From contig NZ_FQXD01000009.1 of the NCBI RefSeq assembly GCF_900129865.1, positions 1 to 64,000 of the forward strand: a DNA stretch of 64,000 nt, read 5' to 3'. A program made the position numbers and the translations under genes. The stretch comes from Virgibacillus chiguensis. GTDB taxonomy: Bacteria > Bacillota > Bacilli > Bacillales > Amphibacillaceae. Under the pieces are notes generated by a model. The model saw nothing but the letters and a program-made list of their open reading frames with translations. It was not told the DNA's origin and made no database searches. Of this stretch, positions 61,666 to 64,000 are shown in pieces. Within the stretch, counting starts at the first letter, position 1; each line of letters begins with the position of its first letter.

Positions 61666-61694
61666 TTGACTGAATGATCATTCATATTTATAGT
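61666..61694 (+). promoter_or_regulatory. fadF promoter with FadR-like operator
   Basis: TTGACT (61666-61671) and TATAGT (61689-61694) are 17 bases apart. The perfect dyad TGAATGATCATTCA (61671-61684) fills the spacer. It resembles the B. subtilis FadR box (TGAATGA/TCATTCA halves) but lacks the 4-base centre. Confidence 0.65.
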
Positions 61695-61807
61695 AGTAAA
61701 TATAAGATTTAAAAACAAACCATTTTTCTGAAAAATGAAATCGTTGTCAAGGGAGAGTTGTGCACCTATTCAAATTGTTCTACTGCATGATAAGGGGAGT
61801 GAGTGAA

Positions 61808-63910
61808 GTGAATACATTTTTGTTAGTAAATGCCATTGCATTTACCGTCATTACGATTTATGGGGTGTACTTATTTGCAAAAGTCGTAGCTACACGGGTG
61901 GCTTATATTCGTTTAGGGAAAAAGTCAGAGTTTGATGGGGAGTTTAAAGAGCGATTCAGAAGAATAGGGAAGATTGTTTTTGGTCAGTCGAAACTTTTAA
62001 AGGATAAAAAATCTGGCATTATTCATGTCATGATGTTTTATGGATTTATTCTCGTACAATTTGGTGCGATGGACATGTTTATTAAGGGATTATCACCTGG
62101 AAACCACTTACCTTTTGGACCGCTTTATCCAGGGTTTGTATTTTTTCAGGAGTTAGTAACATTAATGATTCTTGTAGCAGTGATATGGGCTTTTTATCGC
62201 CGTTATATTGAAAAACTTGTCCGTCTTAAACGCGGATTTAAGGCAGGTTTAGTTTTATTGTTTATTGGTACATTAATGATCTCTGTGTTATTTGGAAATG
62301 GAATGGCATTATTATGGCACGGTCATGATGTAACGTGGACGGAGCCCGTTGCAAGTGTCATTGCGATGGCGTTTTCTTGGTTGTCATCTACTGCTGCTAT
62401 GGTACTATTTTATGTCGCTTGGTGGATTCATACGATCACAATCCTTGTGTTCCTCGTTTACGTCCCACAATCCAAGCATGCCCATTTAATTGCTGCACCA
62501 ATTAATGTGTTTTTAAGTAAGCGTGTACCAGGTAAGTTAAAGAAAATTGATTTTGATATGGATGAAGATCAAGAGGAAGAAGAGATCGCATTCGGTGTTG
62601 GGAAAGTGGAAGATTTTGAACAGCATCAAATGATTGATTTTTATGCATGTGTAGAATGCGGTAGATGTACAGATGTTTGTCCTGCTGCAGGTACAGGGAA
62701 AATGCTATCGCCCATGGACATTATGATTAAAGTACGAGATCATTTAACAGAAAAAGGCGCAGCAATTACTGGAAAGTCGCCATGGGTCCCAGCCTATGCA
62801 TTTGCCAACACGGCGGGCAATCAAGCCACTGCAAAACAAGAGGCTGCTGCCACTGTGCAAAGCGCGAGTTTAATTGGCGATGTCATTACAGAAGAAGAAT
62901 TGGCTGGTTGTACAACGTGCCGCAACTGCGAAGATGCCTGCCCTGTTAACAACGAGCATGTAGGAACGATAATCGATATGCGCAGGTACTTGGTCATGAC
63001 AGAAGGAAAGATGGACCAAGATGTTCAACGAGCAGTTATGAATATTGAACGACAAGGTAATCCATGGGGATTATCGAAAAAAGATCGGATTAAGTGGCGT
63101 GAGCAAGATGAGTCTGTGCACATACCAACGATAAAAGAATTAAGTAAAGAAGGCAAAGATTTCGAATACTTATTTTGGGTTAGTTCTATGGGAGCATATG
63201 ATAATCGAAGCCAAAAAATTGCTATTGCGTTTGCCAAGTTATTAAACCAAGCAGGTGTGAGCTTTGCAATTTTAGGAAATAAAGAAGCGAATTCTGGAGA
63301 CACAGCTCGTCGGATAGGGAATGAGTTCTTATTTCAGGAAATAGCGGAGAAAAATATTAAAGAATTTACGAAAAATGATGTGAAAAAAATTGTTACGATC
63401 GATCCACATGCATACAATATTTTTAAAAATGAGTATCCAGATTTTGGATTTGAAGCGGAAGTCTACCACCATACCCAATTATTATATGATTTATTGATAG
63501 AAGGGAAGTTGAAGCCTCAAAAAGCGATTAACCAAAGGCTGACATACCATGATTCTTGTTATCTAGGAAGGTATAATGGCGTATACGATCCGCCGCGGGA
63601 GATTCTCCAAGCTATTCCAGGGTTAGAATTGGTAGAAATGCAACGTACGAGAGAAAATGGGATGTGCTGTGGAGCAGGTGGTGGGTTAATGTGGGCTGAG
63701 GAAACGACAGGAAATCGTATTAATGTTGCGCGTACAGAGCAAGCGTTAGCGGTTAAGCCGAACATGATTTCTAGTGCATGCCCGTATTGTTTAACGATGA
63801 TCAGTGATGGTACAAAAGCGAAAGAAGTGGAAGAGGATATTAGCACGATGGATGTAGCAGAGATTTTAGCTATTTCTGTATGTAATGAAGAACAAATAAA
63901 ATCCGCTTAA
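61808..63910 (+). CDS. fadF: Iron-sulfur oxidoreductase FadF
   Basis: The 700-residue membrane protein starts at GTG 61808 behind AAGGGGAGTGAG; an upstream in-frame ATG lacks a site. The N-terminal NarI-like domain has five spans, followed by two 4Fe-4S motifs (CVECGRCTDVCP; CTTCRNCEDACP) and two CCG domains (DSCYLGRYNGVYD; MCCGAGGGLMW), the HdrD/GlpC type. In B. subtilis fadF precedes acdA and is FadR-controlled; it probably passes electrons from acyl-CoA dehydrogenation to quinone. Confidence 0.88.
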   Translation: MNTFLLVNAIAFTVITIYGVYLFAKVVATRVAYIRLGKKSEFDGEFKERFRRIGKIVFGQSKLLKDKKSGIIHVMMFYGFILVQFGAMDMFIKGLSPGNHLPFGPLYPGFVFFQELVTLMILVAVIWAFYRRYIEKLVRLKRGFKAGLVLLFIGTLMISVLFGNGMALLWHGHDVTWTEPVASVIAMAFSWLSSTAAMVLFYVAWWIHTITILVFLVYVPQSKHAHLIAAPINVFLSKRVPGKLKKIDFDMDEDQEEEEIAFGVGKVEDFEQHQMIDFYACVECGRCTDVCPAAGTGKMLSPMDIMIKVRDHLTEKGAAITGKSPWVPAYAFANTAGNQATAKQEAAATVQSASLIGDVITEEELAGCTTCRNCEDACPVNNEHVGTIIDMRRYLVMTEGKMDQDVQRAVMNIERQGNPWGLSKKDRIKWREQDESVHIPTIKELSKEGKDFEYLFWVSSMGAYDNRSQKIAIAFAKLLNQAGVSFAILGNKEANSGDTARRIGNEFLFQEIAEKNIKEFTKNDVKKIVTIDPHAYNIFKNEYPDFGFEAEVYHHTQLLYDLLIEGKLKPQKAINQRLTYHDSCYLGRYNGVYDPPREILQAIPGLELVEMQRTRENGMCCGAGGGLMWAEETTGNRINVARTEQALAVKPNMISSACPYCLTMISDGTKAKEVEEDISTMDVAEILAISVCNEEQIKSA

Positions 63911-63950
63911 TAGAATGGTGTGACAGCGTGAAATTGTCTTTAACTGCTTA

Positions 63951-64000
63951 CCATAGGAAAGTACAAAGTTCTGGGGTTTATCGTATAAAGAAAAACAAAG
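63951..64000 (+). repeat. Family A hairpin repeat, copy A12 (cut by window end)
   Basis: CCATAGGAAAGTACAAAG, GGGGTTTATCGTATAAAG and AGAAAAACAAAG run into the right edge. Confidence 0.7.

Noticed and set aside
11928-64000. CRISPR array
   Set aside because: Family A copies are kilobases apart, structured and variable; there are no regular spacers and no cas genes.
1-64000. tRNA, rRNA or tmRNA genes
   Set aside because: I looked for conserved tRNA arms and rRNA blocks and saw none; hairpins found are terminators or repeats.

Overview
The window is chromosomal DNA of a low-GC, endospore-forming member of the Bacillaceae. A Virgibacillus/Oceanobacillus-like organism is my guess from gene content, not something the sequence proves. 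Support comes from the spore germination pair gerQ/cwlJ, coproheme decarboxylase hemQ, the Firmicute lipoate gene lipL, strong AGGAGG ribosome sites and TTG/GTG starts. From about 36.6 kb to the right end the gene order follows the Bacillus subtilis yw region: ywdI, ywdK, gerQ, cwlJ, hemQ, pta, lipL, ywfO, ywgA, ywhD, pbpG, ywiB, argS, fadF. Blocks carrying ldh, a sugar transporter and pflBA sit inside that backbone.

Region by region: 0-2 kb is the tail of a polymorphic toxin locus. It holds an RNase A-like toxin C-terminus, its immunity gene, then decayed pieces of a second nuclease toxin tip and of a GNAT enzyme. 2-8 kb holds acetyltransferases, a frameshifted HD-domain gene, a LysE-type exporter, the 23S rRNA methyltransferase and a medium-chain reductase. 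8-15 kb has two ABC-2 exporter operons, one beside a double-MerR regulator and one closed by a TetR gene, with an SDR between them. 16-26.6 kb is a complete sugar locus resembling the Listeria innocua 1,2-beta-glucan oligosaccharide cluster: LacI regulator, CUT1 importer, GH3 beta-glucosidase and GH94 phosphorylase, with two divergent promoters that each carry an identical operator. 27-36 kb has an acyltransferase, a YjiH permease, an AarF-family protein with a phasin-like protein, and a three-gene heme-copper oxidase. 36-48 kb is the yw backbone. 48-55.6 kb is an Lpl-type sugar importer with two tandem binding proteins and a YesL protein. 55.8-64 kb has ywiB-argS, pflBA and fadF.

Fermentation genes (pta, ldh, pflBA) and respiratory genes (ctaCDE, fadF) both occur. 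A dyad fitting both Rex and Fnr covers the pfl promoter, and a FadR-like dyad sits inside the fadF promoter.

The most striking unexplained signal is a dispersed intergenic hairpin repeat of about 90 bases (family A). I see about thirteen copies in 64 kb, twelve in one orientation. Two further repeat families (B, about 200 bases; C, about 130 bases) share intergenic gaps with it. I found no rRNA, tRNA, CRISPR array or intact transposase.
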